This document shows positions 1 through 11,626 of a DNA stretch of 64,000 nt, piece by piece. Below the pieces are notes generated by a model. The model was not told where the DNA came from. It did not search any database and saw nothing but the letters and a program-made list of their open reading frames with translations. The stretch's first letter is position 1. Every line of letters starts with the position of its first letter. Source of the stretch: Diphasiastrum complanatum (lineage: Eukaryota > Streptophyta > Lycopodiopsida > Lycopodiales > Lycopodiaceae); the NCBI GenBank assembly GCA_029204225.1, contig CM055098.1:7032746-7096745 (forward strand), written 5' to 3'. The position numbers were made by a program, and so were the translations under genes.

Positions 1-1084
1 AGAGCAAGGCAGCAGATCAGATCATCTCATCGGGGTTCAGCTCAGATTCCAGAAAAGCAAAATTCTAAGAACAGTTGGAACCTTGAGGGTACAGACCCCG
101 AGGAAGTGGAGAGTTAGTACTTCAGTACTCTGGACTCTCCGCTTTGCAAAATCTGGCTCTACATTTCATGCGCTTGCTGCAGGTACGTCCCCAGTGCATG
201 ATGCTATGCTGTGGCAGACAGTCTTTGGGCGGCGGCTCTGGCAGTTAAGCAATGGGCCTTACCACTTCCCGATCCCTTCACCTGCCAGGGCCAGCGTTAC
301 CATTTCACCATTTCACTAGGTATTATAATTACCCCACAAAGAAAAAGGTTACACTTCAAAGTTGAAAGCCAGAATCCGCCAGGTATTTTACTCTCGGAGT
401 CTCTCTCTCCCCTTTAGCCTTTAGCAGTAGTGAGTTTGATAAGACCAGCAAAGTGTGAAAAGAAACCAACCGCATTTAGGAATGAGCACCGAGGAAAGCC
501 ATCAAGTGTGAGAATAGAACCTGCAATTTTTTTTCCGAAATGCCGCATGAATTTTTTCAATGCTATTAACTTCTCAAGAACCAACACCTATTTTCCTACA
601 GGAAATTTTATGCTCAGAAATTCTAGATTGTAAGTCTTGAATGCTCCAGATTTTTAATTCATTATAATATAAGAAAACTATTGAGAATTCCAACATTGTG
701 AAGTTATATCTAGTGAGTCATATTTTTGCACAATAGTCTGAAAAAAGTGCCCCTAGAACCCTTTTTGTGCTTGGGAAAAAGTGCCCTTACAAATACTAGA
801 TGAATTTATAAATTTATGAAGTTCACATAAAAATTTCTCTCTGTGGTGGGGAAGCACAAGAAAAGAATTGATACTATCTATTCTTTTTAATCTGATTTTT
901 CTACCTATGGGAGTTAGATATTAAGCTAATTTAACCACTTTTACTTTCTACACATCCTCCCATTTGGATTAAGAGAAAAAATTCAGTAGTTAAAGATACT
1001 AACTAGCAAAAAGATAAAACTTTAATATTTAGATGGCAAGATTTTTAAAATTCTGACAAGCCTTCAAAAATGCAGGTTGCTGGA

Positions 1085-1189
1085 GGGGAACCCAGTTTGG
1101 TTCCCCAACACTGGTATGTACTATGGAGTTTGGACCAGTGCCAAATTTGAGTAACCATTATGATTTATCCATGGTCATAGTACATACCA
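1085..1189. repeat. Two adjacent inverted repeats (hairpins)
   Basis: GGGGAACC at 1085-1092 and GGTTCCCC at 1099-1106 form a perfect 8-bp stem with a 6-nt loop. Immediately after, TGGTATGTACTATG at 1112-1125 is perfectly inverted at 1176-1189 (14-bp stem, 50-nt loop). Both are seen directly. A MITE remnant or a transcribed hairpin is possible, but no flanking duplication was found. Confidence 0.6.
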
Positions 1190-1678
1190 TGCTGATCATA
1201 ACTACAGCTAGTATAGCATAAGTCATTTTACAGCTGCAGTACAAAGAAAGATATACCTTAGTATATGCAATGTGTAGAGTGTACTGCTCTTTAAGGTGGG
1301 CCACATGAATCTTTCTCCATAGGAATTTAGAATTTAGAATTCATGGAGAGTACATCGTGCTGCAGTGCTGTGGCAGATGCCCATTGCAGGCTCAGAGACT
1401 TGGAATTGGCAACCTGGGTCCTGCAGTGCATGCCTTTTGACAGGCACTCTTGCCTTTCGAAGTGACATGTGCAAAAATATCAAACACCTTTTTGTTTGAA
1501 AGGCTCTTTATGCATACAAGTTTTTTGTCTGAAAGGTAGCGGTGCAGCTCATTTGAAAGCTGAAGCTAACCCTTCAGTTGGATAAGTTCTAAGCCAGCCA
1601 TTTAGACTTTGAACTTACTAATCCTGGTTTTTAACAGAAAAAAACTCACTATCTAAACTCTCTGAAGTTTGAGGTTTT

Positions 1679-1755
1679 AGATTAAAGTTTGAAGTTGCAC
1701 CAAGTATTCAGTTTCAAATTTTCAGATTGAAGTTTGAGGTTGCACCAAGTATTCA
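1679..1755. repeat. Short tandem duplication, 45-bp period
   Basis: A 32-bp unit at 1679-1710 recurs at 1724-1755 with two mismatches; both end in TTGCACCAAGTATTCA. The duplication is direct and local. No function is implied. Confidence 0.8.
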
Positions 1756-3214
1756 ATGATGCTTCTTGGTTTCCAAGTAGACTTAGGACCCAACCCCTTA
1801 CATAATTGTTTGATAATGATAAATCCATCCCTTAAGCCACTCATTTACATTACTACTCATGGACGTGCCTTGCCTCTAGTGGGAAGGGTGGCTGAAATTT
1901 GCAAGTGCATTGCCCTTTGGGGGGCTCTTTTCCTTTTAATTTAATGCAAATAAATCTACTAAATATCAAGCCACCTAAATGAACATTCAAATTCCATGTG
2001 AAATGCAAAAGTTTTTGAAGCCTCTTGGTAAATTTGTCTTAAGGCATCCTCTTGACCTTGAAGAGCTTGAGACTAAAGAGGAGCAAATGCCATCCACCAA
2101 CCAACCAATCTCTCTTTATCCTAGGGGTGGTTTCACACTAGGGGCAATTCCCTTGTCTAGTGTCTAGCCCACTGGCTGCACATGTTTTGAATCTTGGAAA
2201 GTGATATGACAGGCAATGGACCACCCCTCTTTTACATTTGCTTGGTAAGTGTTAAATAAAGGGCCGCAATCCAATTGGCCCATTTGAATTTTGACATACC
2301 ATTGGTCCATTTTATTTAAGGTCTTGTGTTTTGAAATGTAAGTATATAGTTTCATGTTAAAAGGCTAAAGGGTGTTTTAAATTGTACAGACCAATATGAC
2401 CAAGGAAGAAAGGCTATCCTATCTTCTATTATTTTTGTATGTAACATATTTTGACATTAGAGCTTGTTACTCTAACTGATGAAATGTTTGTGCAGGTATC
2501 AATACCTGAATACTAGAAATGAACATTATCAATGCTAACAGTTTGATAAGCAAATTCTACAAGTAGAATCTAATGATGAACTATTTAAATGGTATGTTAT
2601 GACACCTAACCTTCTACTTTAAGGGTATGTGTAGGTACTTGAAGGAGTGCCTAAAGAATGAACTAAAGAAGCTTCTTAAAGCTTAAAGATGGTACCTGAA
2701 GAAGGCTTTTTCTAAAAAAAATTCTATAAAGAAGATTCAATCGAGTCTATAAAGAATTGGACAAGAAACCAAAGACTAATCACCCTAGGTGTCACACTCC
2801 ACTATGATTGGAGATGGGCAACCCCTAGAAAAATGGCCTAGGAATTGATGAAAATTATGCAAGATAAGATGGACATATACGAAGCCTTTCCCATTTAACG
2901 AATACACTTGGGAGAATCCCAATGTTGTAAAACAAGAAAAATACAACTTGAAAGTGGCTAACATTAAATGTTAAGCTACCTACCTTCCATGTTTATCAAT
3001 ATGTAATTTACCTACTTTGCCACATGGCTTGTAAGCCATAGGACACCTAAGGAAATGCGCCCTCCTACTCCTCCCATTTTGCTTTAACAAGTTGATAAAC
3101 ACCCTCTCACACCTATGCACCTCACCCTCTCACTCTACTTCTCCTAGAGTCTCTCTAACACCTCTCACACTTGTTTTGGACACCTCATCCACTTCCTCAA
3201 GCCTACCCCTTCCC

Positions 3215-3221
3215 TATAAAA
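3215..3221 (+). promoter_or_regulatory. TATA box of the gypsy A LTR
   Basis: TATAAAA sits in a C-rich context (TTCCCTATAAAAGGAG), followed by pyrimidine-rich leader sequence. This is the classic arrangement of a plant RNA polymerase II core promoter inside an LTR U3/R boundary. Start-site position is inferred. Confidence 0.75.
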
Positions 3222-3372
3222 GGAGTAACTTGCCCCTCTCCCTCATTATTCATCTCCTTTTCATTTTTGCTTGCTTCTTGTTTTTGTCTCTTTGTGTGTA
3301 GGTACCAGGAGAAGGAAGCTTGGAGCTAACATTTAAGGAGATTACGCCATACTTGGATTAGAACCCTTTTTG

Positions 3373-3972
<600 letters not shown>

Positions 3973-4324
3973 AATGCTAAATGATGACTACCTCTTTTCT
4001 TTTTATGAGATTCTTTAAGATCCAAAGTTGGTTAACATTGAATCATGTAAAGATTCAAGAATCCATCTACCCAAACCATTGTATATGTATTTGGCCTTGG
4101 GCCATTTGATCTTGCATAATTTAAAAGAGAAATCCTTCAGGGAAGTCCCCTCATCAAGTCTCATGAATGAATGCTTTTGTGATGGAATGATAAAATTACT
4201 TTGTTAAGCTTTGAGTTCTTTTCGGATTTGCTCATCAGTGTTTTGTTGATTTGTTTCTTTTTAAGACACAATGTTTAAGTCAAGACTTTAGAATTTAGGA
4301 GTCCTTCACTTTGAGTTCACAGTT

Positions 4325-4337
4325 TGGTATCAGAGCC
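4325..4337 (+). promoter_or_regulatory. Primer-binding site, initiator tRNA-Met
   Basis: TGGTATCAGAGCC is complementary to the 3' end of plant initiator tRNA-Met, the usual primer for plant LTR retrotransposon minus-strand synthesis. It fixes the right end of the gypsy A 5' LTR. Confidence 0.9.
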
Positions 4338-4502
4338 AAGGTCTACTTTTTCTTTCTTTGTGAAATTGTTGTGAAGACTTTGTTTGTTCATACTTGAAGT
4401 CAATCCCAATTCATAGGACTTTGTATGTTTACTTTCGAATAGACTTCCCTTCTGCTCGAATTTCTTTTTTTCTCCAAGATCTCTTTAATACTAGAGCTAA
4501 TA

Positions 4503-4940
4503 GACTCCATTTGGGAGATCCTCGAGAATTGGATCTCCAACTATTTCATCTCTTTTAACCTTGCACAAGAGATAGGAGTTGGTTCTCTTACCGAATCTAT
4601 ACTTAAAGCTAAAGGTGCTTTTGTTGATGGTGATGCAAACATTTACCCTGTAATTGGAAAACTTAAGTTCTAAATCTCCAACTATTATGAATCTACAGAA
4701 TTCATGGTAGGTCCTTTGCAAGGAGTATATGTAATCCTAGGCATGCCTTGGCACAAAATGCACAATCCTCTGGTGGACTATAATAAGCATTTGATTTCAT
4801 GGAAGCACAAAGGTAAAGACATTAGTGTGCATGCAGGACAAAGTGGCGAAACAATTCTTTTGGTAAGCCATATTCAAGTATCAAAAGCACTAAAAAAAAG
4901 TGGTATTTTCTTATTTGTTGTTTGTTCAAAGTATGGATGA
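4503..4940 (+). pseudogene. Ty3/gypsy aspartic protease remnant (gypsy A)
   Basis: The frame reads like a retropepsin-type protease domain: a YFISFNLAQEIG segment followed by the conserved ILGMPW motif (ILGMPWHKMHNPLVD) near its end. The catalytic Asp-Ser-Gly at the N-terminus is not recognisable and there is an in-frame TAA at 4671-4673. Gag should lie between the primer site (4325) and this domain, but fewer than 180 bp separate them, so gag has been deleted. The element cannot make its own particles. Confidence 0.7.
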
Positions 4941-5098
4941 AGATGTTAATGGGAATACACATTCTTTGGACCAAAGTAGATAAGACTTTTTATTAAAGTA
5001 TTCTTCTTGTTTTTCTGAGGATCTACCAAAGTCCTTACCCCCTGAAAGACGTGAAGATCATACGATAGGATCAAACGATAAACATTATTCCTAGAAGT

Positions 5099-5815
5099 TC
5101 CATACCCAATAGACCTCCATATAGGGTAAGCCGTTCTCAACAAGAAGAAATTTCTAAGCAGATTAATGGCTTGTTAGAGGAAGGCCTTATTAAACCTAAT
5201 AATGCCCCCTATTGCTCTCCTGTACTTTTAGTACAAAAGAGATATGGGAGTTTTAGGATGTGTGTGGACTATCGTGCTTTAAACAAGATTACAGTTAAGA
5301 ACCATTTTCCTATTCCAAGAATAGATGACATTATGGATAGGATAAATGGATCGTGTATCTTTAGTAGAACAGATTTGACAAGTGGATACCACCAAATTCG
5401 AGTAGCTCCTGAGGATGTTCATAAAATTGCTTTCAGAACTAACTCTGGCCTAGATTAATTTTTAGTGGTACCATTTGGTCTAACTAATGCTCCCGCAACA
5501 TTCAATAGAATGGTGGAACGAATCTTTCGACCCCATAGACATTTTGTAGGAACATTCTTTGATGATATCTTAGTCTTCAGTGCAAATGAAGAAGAACATA
5601 AAAGACATCTAGATATCATCTTTAGAACCCTACAAGAAAACTCGCTTCTTATTAAAGGAAAGAAAAGTGAATTCTTCCTAGAGAAGATACACTTTCTAGG
5701 ACATATGATTTCTAAGGAAGGAAACCAAATGGACTTTTCAAAGATTAAAGCCATACAAGACTGGCCTAAACCAAGAAATATTCATGAAGTTTGGTCTTTT
5801 CTAGGCTTACTATAG
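5099..5815 (+). pseudogene. Ty3/gypsy reverse transcriptase (gypsy A)
   Basis: This is a near-complete RT core. In order it has IPNRPPYR, FRMCVDYRALNKIT, FSRTDLTSGYHQIR, PFGLTNAPATF, the catalytic box FFDDILVFS and LGHMISKEG. The two Asp of the YxDD box are kept; Phe replaces the usual Tyr. A single in-frame TAA at 5456-5458 breaks the frame just before the PFGL motif, and the frame ends at 5815 inside the thumb/connection region. The motifs are diagnostic of chromovirus-like gypsy elements. Confidence 0.92.
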
Positions 5816-6213
5816 AAAATTAATTCGCCATTTTGCTCATGTAGCCTCGCCAGTACATGAACTCACTAAGAAGAGGGTAAAATTCCATTGGTATAAGAAA
5901 GAGCAAATGCCTTTGATACTTAAAGGCATGCCCTTACCACGGGATCCGTCCTAATCATTTCCAACCTTCGTAAGCCCTTCTTTGTGGAAGTAGATGTAAG
6001 TCTTGACTGTATTGGGGCAGTTTTAATCCAAGAAGGTCATGTTGTAGCCTTTGAAAGTAGACGACTTCAAGGGGCAGAAGTACAATATGATATATATAAA
6101 AAGGAACTTTTGGCTATTATTCATGCCCTTAAGTTATGGAAGCACTATCTACTAGGAAATGATTTCCTAGTTAAAACAGATTATCAAAGCCTTAGGTATT
6201 TTGTAAAGTCCTC
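5816..6213 (+). pseudogene. Ty3/gypsy connection and RNase H (gypsy A), truncated
   Basis: After a frameshift at about 5812 the sequence reads RKLIRHFAHVASPVHELTKK, then after a second shift near 5950 an RNase H domain with FVEVDVSLDCIGAVLIQ, KKELLAIIHALK and VKTDYQSLRYF. Coding stops abruptly at about 6213, where the 327-bp repeat of gypsy B begins. Integrase and the 3' LTR of this copy are absent, so gypsy A is a 5' fragment. Confidence 0.85.
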
Positions 6214-6694
6214 AATCCAAGGATCCTATTCTAAGCATGCCAATCACAAGCAACACAAGGGAACCTGATGGTGGACAAACCAATCCAACCAAACCTAGAT
6301 CAAGCGGATCTAGCCCCCAAGCTATGGATCAATCACAAAGAGGAATGAGGCATCACACCAGCAGCATACAGCTACCAGTCCTGCAATCAAGCATACACTA
6401 GTGAGACCCCAATAGGTATACTTATACCCTCCAAGGCCCATGCACCATTAGTAGTGCACTATGACACCTCACTGGACACCTCTGCAGCCTATCTGGCCAC
6501 GTCATCCAGTTTTCCAATGACTCACTGATAGACCCATACAAATCCACCATCAAGTGTTTAGGCCTACAACCATTAATTATGACCATGTACACATAAAGGT
6601 CTCAATTCCCTTATAGTCACAATTAACTTACGGGTTGTCGGTCTACCGGTCCCTAGCGTGGACACGCTACCCGAGACCAGTCATGGGCATGACA
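6214..6694 (-). repeat. 3' LTR of gypsy B, partial
   Basis: On the minus strand a polypurine tract (6695-6711) is followed by TGTCATGCCCATGACTGG, the expected start of a 3' LTR at 6694 running towards lower coordinates. The outer 327 bp (6214-6540) recur at 7310-7636. The outer end at 6214 lacks a CA terminus and abuts gypsy A RNase H, so the LTR is probably truncated or recombined there. Confidence 0.6.
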
Positions 6695-6711
6695 TTATTC
6701 CCCCCTTATTC
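6695..6711 (-). promoter_or_regulatory. Polypurine tract of gypsy B
   Basis: On the minus strand this reads GAATAAGGGGGGAATAA, directly followed by TGTCATGCCC. Purine runs next to an LTR TG serve as the plus-strand primer in LTR retrotransposons. It fixes orientation and LTR boundary. Confidence 0.7.
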
Positions 6712-6978
6712 AAGTTCTGTCCTCAGAACTTAAAATTGAGAAAGTTCCTCCTTAAGCTTCTTTCGTGCAATCCTTGATACTTGAATGATGTATGTACATC
6801 CAAATGAGATTTACATACTCTGATTTTAACATCTAACATATGATCAAACATGTTTTTACAAAAAACAACAAGAAAAATACATGGATATCTCTAAAGACTC
6901 TAATTACATAATTGAGGTAAAGTTAATATGAAAGTTTATAAATCCAGCTAATAATTTATATAATTATTTTTATTTTTA

Positions 6979-7305
6979 TTAATACTGACATAATATAAAA
7001 TAAACAATTACGTATATATTATCTTTAATTTTAGATTCTAATATTTGTTCTACAATCACAATTGTTTCAAAAATTAAAAAATCATCATCGTTTGTACAGC
7101 CCTTCCATCGAACCAGATGCTTGGTAACTATATGATTTCTCAATCGTTTAGTTCTTGTATCCAAGAACTTTTCGGGCTCAAGATGAGATACACTCGATGA
7201 TTCATCCAACAGGTCCAATTGAACTCCCAGATGTATCTCAAGTGCATCCCATGTTTCTCGTAAACCATCTCTGAAAGAGTCTACGTGAAGGAGAGCATCT
7301 TGGAT
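6979..7305 (-). pseudogene. Ty3/gypsy integrase C-terminus with chromodomain-like tail (gypsy B)
   Basis: The minus-strand frame is open from about 7305. It includes RTKRLRNHIVTKHLVRWKG, which matches the beta-strand part of the chromodomain at the C-terminus of chromovirus integrases, and parallels the plus-strand copy at 15283-15567 (DKRLRNHSISECFIRWK). Only the last ~100 codons remain; the catalytic integrase core is gone. It lies just upstream of the polypurine tract, as expected for the 3' end of pol. Confidence 0.75.
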
Positions 7306-7309
7306 CCTT

Positions 7310-7636
7310 AATCCAAGGATCCTATTCTAAGCATGCCAATCACAAGCAACACAAGGGAACCTGATGGTGGACAAACCAACCCAACCAGACCTAGATCAAA
7401 CGGATTTAGCCCCCAAGCTATGGATCAATAACAAAGAGGATTGAGGCATCACACCAGCAGCATACAGCTACCAGTCCTACAATCAAGCATACACTAGTGA
7501 GAGCCCAATAAGTACACTTATACCCTCCAAGGCCCATGCACCACTAGTAGTGCACTATGACACCTCACTGGACACCTCTGTAGCCTATCTGGCCACATCA
7601 TCCAGTTCCCCAATGACTCACTGATAGATTCATACA
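7310..7636. repeat. Second copy of the 327-bp direct repeat
   Basis: It is a close copy of 6214-6540 with scattered substitutions, same orientation and same length. If the repeat is LTR-derived, this copy is part of the upstream LTR of gypsy B brought next to the integrase tail by an internal deletion. It ends at 7636, where the unidentified exon sequence begins. Confidence 0.85.
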
Positions 7637-9309
7637 TTCTATATCAGTATCAGGATCTATCAAGACACCAATCTCATATTCTGTAATTTTGCCTTCTTGT
7701 CTATTAGGAAGGACTTCTATGCCTCTTTGATCATATAAGATAAGATATGCATCACGAGCAATTTGAAAGGCCGTTAGGACAGGAGCAGCATTTTTTACAG
7801 CACCCTCAAGCTCAGGCACAAAACTTATGCCATTCTGTATAAACGTTTTGATCAACTCTTGCCACAATCTATACACATCGTCAGGATTGTACGTCTCAAG
7901 AGTGAGCTGTCATCACAAACTATGTGAATGAGTAAATAACTAACAATCACTCTAACAAAATCTGAATTCAAATGAAAAGAACAACAAATGAACAGAATTT
8001 TACCTTTTCAATTTCTACATCGACTTGCAGATTGTACCAGTCAAAAAAGAGCTTTGTATTGTACAGGACGAACCAAGCACAACTAAAAGCTTCTTTTTGA
8101 TGTACAGAGTGTAGATATAGAACGAAAATTATTAATATTATGACATACAATTTATTCATGCTATGATGATAGATTTAAAATATAAAAAAAAAAAGATGCA
8201 TATCAGCGATAAATTGTATATACCTTGAGAGATTTAATAGTTATTTCTCCAATGGAAGTTGCCGTTGTCGATATTCCACGAACGACATCATGAAGTAGAG
8301 AATCAAATTCTCTATGAGTATTTTCAGCTGAATTTATTTTTACACATAGAAAATTTGATGCTCCCTCCTTATTTATTTTTACAGTAAGAATATTCAGGCT
8401 CCAATGCCGAGTGCAACAATCAAAATAAAAATTAGAATCAATTTGGACATGAGTATAATCATCAAAATCAAAGACATCAACAACATATAGCAAACCTTAC
8501 TTATTTTCATATGGAATCAAATAGAATTTGGCCACAAGACTGCAATCAATGAAATATACAGCCCTTTTAGAAGTCGTCTCTTTTGCCTTCACAACACCCA
8601 TGAAAAATGGACTGACCACAAAAACGACTTCCTTCGAATCCATACAAATACTATTCTGTAAAAAAATTTGGTCAGCTTTAACAAGCAATACTTATCTCAT
8701 TATTCTTGAAGAACTTTAGAGAAAGACCTAGTTCATTATTCTTGAGAAAGTTTCTTGATTGCCATATTCATTGTATCACCATGTTGATGAAACTTTGAAT
8801 GGGCAAAACTTATCTCATTATTCTTGAAGAACTTTAGATAAAGACCTAGTGCATGATCTCTTGAAAATTCTCCAACAAAAGATCTCTGCTCTCCTCGACG
8901 AATTGCAAAATCATCAAGGAAAATTGTTTCCTGAAATGAAAAAATGCAAAGTAAACTCCAGTATAAAATCTAACATTACGGATCTACTAGTACAAGATAA
9001 GATACAAAACTTACGCATTCGGCTTTCCATCAATATTATGTCCACCTTTCGATGTCAATAAAGTTGGTGAATAGATAGTTGGTTTTGGAAAATCAAGCTG
9101 ACTTTGAAACCCTAGGAACTCGTCTTCAAAAGGAAGATCATCTTCTTTTTGGCGCATTTCCTTTACAGCCATTTTCAAGCAATCTTTCCCTGAATAAAAC
9201 TCATCCTTATTTCCATCGTCAATACTAAGTAGAAGATCATTAGCATCATAATCATTTATATCTGAAAATTTATGAAGCTCTTTGTTCAAAATGCAAATAT
9301 TCTTGGTCT
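7637..9309 (-). pseudogene. Remnant of an unidentified multi-exon gene
   Basis: I do not recognise the product. Five segments on the minus strand read like exons: A 9309-9015 (donor GTAAGT), B 8930-about 8810 (acceptor after TTTCAG), C 8655-8224 (acceptor TTTTTTACAG, donor GTATAT), D about 8098-8004 (donor GTAAAA) and E 7906-7637 (acceptor GATGACAG). C to D to E join in phase 0. Exon C contains VVFVVSPFFMGVVKAKE and EFDSLLHDVVRGISTTATS; exon E contains VYRLWQELIKTFIQNG and AFQIARDAYLILYDQRG. Exon C has an in-frame TAA at 8497-8499, and the A-B phase does not fit the longer frame of B. Exon E is cut off by the gypsy B repeat. It may be a host gene fragment or cargo of a DNA transposon. Confidence 0.45.
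8690..8863. repeat. Direct duplication with 118-bp offset
   Basis: About 56 bp starting ACTTATCTCATTATTCTTGA at 8690 recurs at 8808. It lies in the putative intron/exon B region of the unidentified gene, and may have disrupted splicing or the reading frame there. Confidence 0.85.
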
Positions 9310-9474
9310 CTATGAAATAAAAAAGATCCGATATATTCGATAGTGTCAAAAAAGAATTAATATTTATATTATAAGTAGGCTTTTATTAGAAGGAAAAAGT
9401 GTAGTGGTAGTTCTAGGGCCAATAAACGATGTTCTATTTTTAGCAGGATCAATACACCATACAACTAATTATTG

Positions 9475-10345
9475 ATGCGACAGTTGTCACGTGCAGAATG
9501 ACACATGGCATCTCTGATTGGAGCACCCGTCCAACCACACGTGGCCCTCATCAATGAGTCATAATGACTTATATGGATGGACATGTGGACCACTTAAATG
9601 ACACCACGTGTCATGGGTCGTTTTTCACATGTGCAAAATATTTTTTCTAAACACCTTCACGGAATTTTCAAATTTTCTTGCTAATTTTCAGTTTTGTTCT
9701 CACAATATCGCTCTCAAGCGTGTCTGGTTGCCATCTCCTTTCTGCCACCGCCCCCCGCGCTCGAGGCCGATACCGCAATATCTCCGATATCACTTTCGAA
9801 CGCGAAACCTATTTCTTTTTTTTCTTCTTTGTAAACTTGCGCTTGAAATCGATATCAGACGCAGAAATGAGAAAATTCTCGTGAAAATGCGCGCCAAAAA
9901 TGACGTATTTATAAGAAAAATTTTGCACGTGTGAAATCCGATCGATAGGACAGATAATGATATGACAGTTGTGATGTGCGAAATGAGACGTGATGTTCTC
10001 TTATTGGTCCACGGGTCCTGACCCCAAGTGGCCCTCATCAATGAGTCATAATGACTTGTACGGATGGACATGTGAACCACTAAAATGACGCCATGAATCA
10101 CAGGTCAATTTCCACACGTGCAAAAAAAAATTCATAAATACTTCCACGAAATTTTCAATTTTTCTCATTAATTTTCAGTTTTTTCCTCAATATTGCTCTC
10201 AAGCGCGTCTGTTTGCCATCTCATTTCCACCATCGCCCCCAACGATACCATGATATCTCCGATATCACTTTTGAGTGAGAAACCTGTTTCTTTTTTTTTC
10301 TTCTTTGTAAACTTGCACTCAAAACTGATATTCAGTTCCTGTATC
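9475..10345 (+). promoter_or_regulatory. Tandem promoter-like repeat rich in G-boxes
   Basis: Two diverged copies of about 390 bp (9475-about 9865 and 9960-about 10345, offset about 475-485) lie in direct orientation. Five perfect CACGTG palindromes occur at 9488, 9538, 9605, 9926 and 10115, and each copy has TGAGTCATAATGACTT, which contains a GCN4-type TGAGTCA. These are classic plant bZIP/bHLH sites. A TGACGTATTTATAAG segment at 9901-9915 offers a TATA in either direction. A pyrimidine-rich leader then runs to an ATG at 10455. Activity is inferred. Confidence 0.5.
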
Positions 10346-10454
10346 GATTTCAAGCGGCTTTCTTCCACAATTTTTTTTGTTTCCTTACTTTTCGCTTGGT
10401 TCCGATATTCCAATTTGATTTTTTTTTTTATAGTTCTTTTTTTCGTATTTGATC

Positions 10455-10550
10455 ATGATGGCTAGAACCAGATCTACTACCCGTGCCTCAACTATTGTAC
10501 AACCTTCTCGTGCCCGTGTCCCCCCTTGGTTTTGGACGGTGACATGGTAG
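10455..10550 (+). CDS. Short ORF behind the G-box repeat, unknown
   Basis: A 31-codon frame starting ATGATGGCT encodes a Ser/Thr/Arg-rich peptide (MARTRSTTRASTIV near its start) and ends in TAG. It follows a long pyrimidine-rich leader typical of plant 5' UTRs, so it may be the surviving first codons of a gene cut off by the copia 1 fragment from about 10560. It is too short to assign. The MART start recalls histone H3, but the likeness ends after four residues. Confidence 0.25.
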   Translation: MMARTRSTTRASTIVQPSRARVPPWFWTVTW

Positions 10551-10574
10551 GAAGCAGGTCTGGCTGAGGGGGAT

Positions 10575-10800
10575 AAAACCTTGCTCAACTACAGTCAACA
10601 ACCATATATTCAGATAATCAAAGCACAATCGCACTATCTCTAAATCTGAGATTTCACTCTCGAAGTAAGCATATCGAAATCAGGTATCAGTTTCTCAGAG
10701 AAAAAGTGCACAACAAGAAAATTTCAACAAAGCACTATCCAAGGACCATCACATCAGATTTAACAACATTCTAAATTTAATTATCAAAATTTTTCAGGAT
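10575..10800 (+). pseudogene. Ty1/copia RNase H tail (copia 1)
   Basis: The open stretch contains SDNQSTIALSLN and FHSRSKHIEIRYQFLREK, the diagnostic C-terminal part of copia RNase H (DNQSA...FHxRxKHIEIxYH). A frameshift follows, after which NKALSKDHHIRF resembles the IFTKAL end of the polyprotein. The rest of the element upstream is missing. Downstream is a candidate 3' LTR. Confidence 0.85.
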
Positions 10801-10815
10801 CCACATTAAGGTGAG

Positions 10816-11626
10816 TGTTAAATTTTAATACTCAAGTTTGAATCCATTCAGTAATGAGCATCTTGAAATCTATATATACTTTATTACAAAAGACTCAAAG
10901 TTACAAATAGAAGATCAAAATCTAGAATCTGATTTTTCCAATATCGAATTGACTCGAGTCGAGTCGTGATTTTTTTTTATATTTACAAATTATTTGATAC
11001 AAAGAAAAAATCGAGTCGGATCTATAAAAGTCGATATAGAAAAAATTCAATACATGTATATTTTCAATACTGTTGTGGAGCCTCATGATCCCACATTATC
11101 CAAAGTTATTGTTTTATATTGTAAAAATTTTCAATTTTTACACATATAAATATGCTATAGTGCCTAAATTATTTAAAGGCCTATTTGCATCTTGTAAATT
11201 CATTTTTAGGTTAGAACTCGCAACGTTTTGTGTGATGTTCTATAGAGACACACTAGCGGATCCCAACTGACACCTTAATGATTAGTAAATGACATTCAGG
11301 CCAGTGTTCATTCCTATAAGGTTGACACTCTATGCCATTGTAAAGGCGCACAGATTTGAGTATCAATAGAGAGAAGAGGACCAGTTTCTATAAGCTTGAG
11401 CATTCTTTCCCTCTAGCATCTCTTACAGCATTACTTCTTATCAATTGAGCGAATACACTCTGAACGATCTGTAACTGTTTGCGATACTTGTCTGTCTGTG
11501 TCACACATACCTTTCATTTCTTACTGATTGATTTTTCTCTGTGTCTGATTTTCAGTAGATGCCTTGAACTGTTTGAAGAACTTGAATGCTTCATATTTGT
11601 TTTTCAGAAAATAGGTGACAGTTCTT
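10816..11626 (+). repeat. Probable 3' LTR of copia 1
   Basis: Just after the polyprotein end, AAGGTGAG (a weak polypurine tract) is followed by TGTTAAATTTTAATAC at 10816, a plausible LTR start. TATATATACTTTA at about 10872 could be its TATA. No second copy or target duplication was found, so the right end is unknown; 11626 is simply where copia 2 coding begins. No other gene is visible in the stretch. Confidence 0.35.

Larger units (their letters stand above)
1..2594. other. Unassigned AT-rich region
   Basis: No gene, RNA or transposon domain is recognised here. The reading frames present are short, lack protein-like composition and are not linked by convincing splice sites. The stretch holds a pair of small inverted repeats (1085-1189) and a short tandem duplication (1679-1755), listed separately. 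The right edge is set by the inferred start of the gypsy A LTR. A distal promoter or an old, unrecognisable repeat could be present; nothing in the sequence decides this. Confidence 0.5.

Noticed and set aside
83-633. Three short plus-strand ORFs at the window start
   Set aside because: They overlap each other in different frames, lack recognisable domains and do not read as conserved protein.
10458-10550. MARTRSTT start resembling histone H3 or CENH3
   Set aside because: Only the first four residues agree; there is no histone fold or downstream exon.
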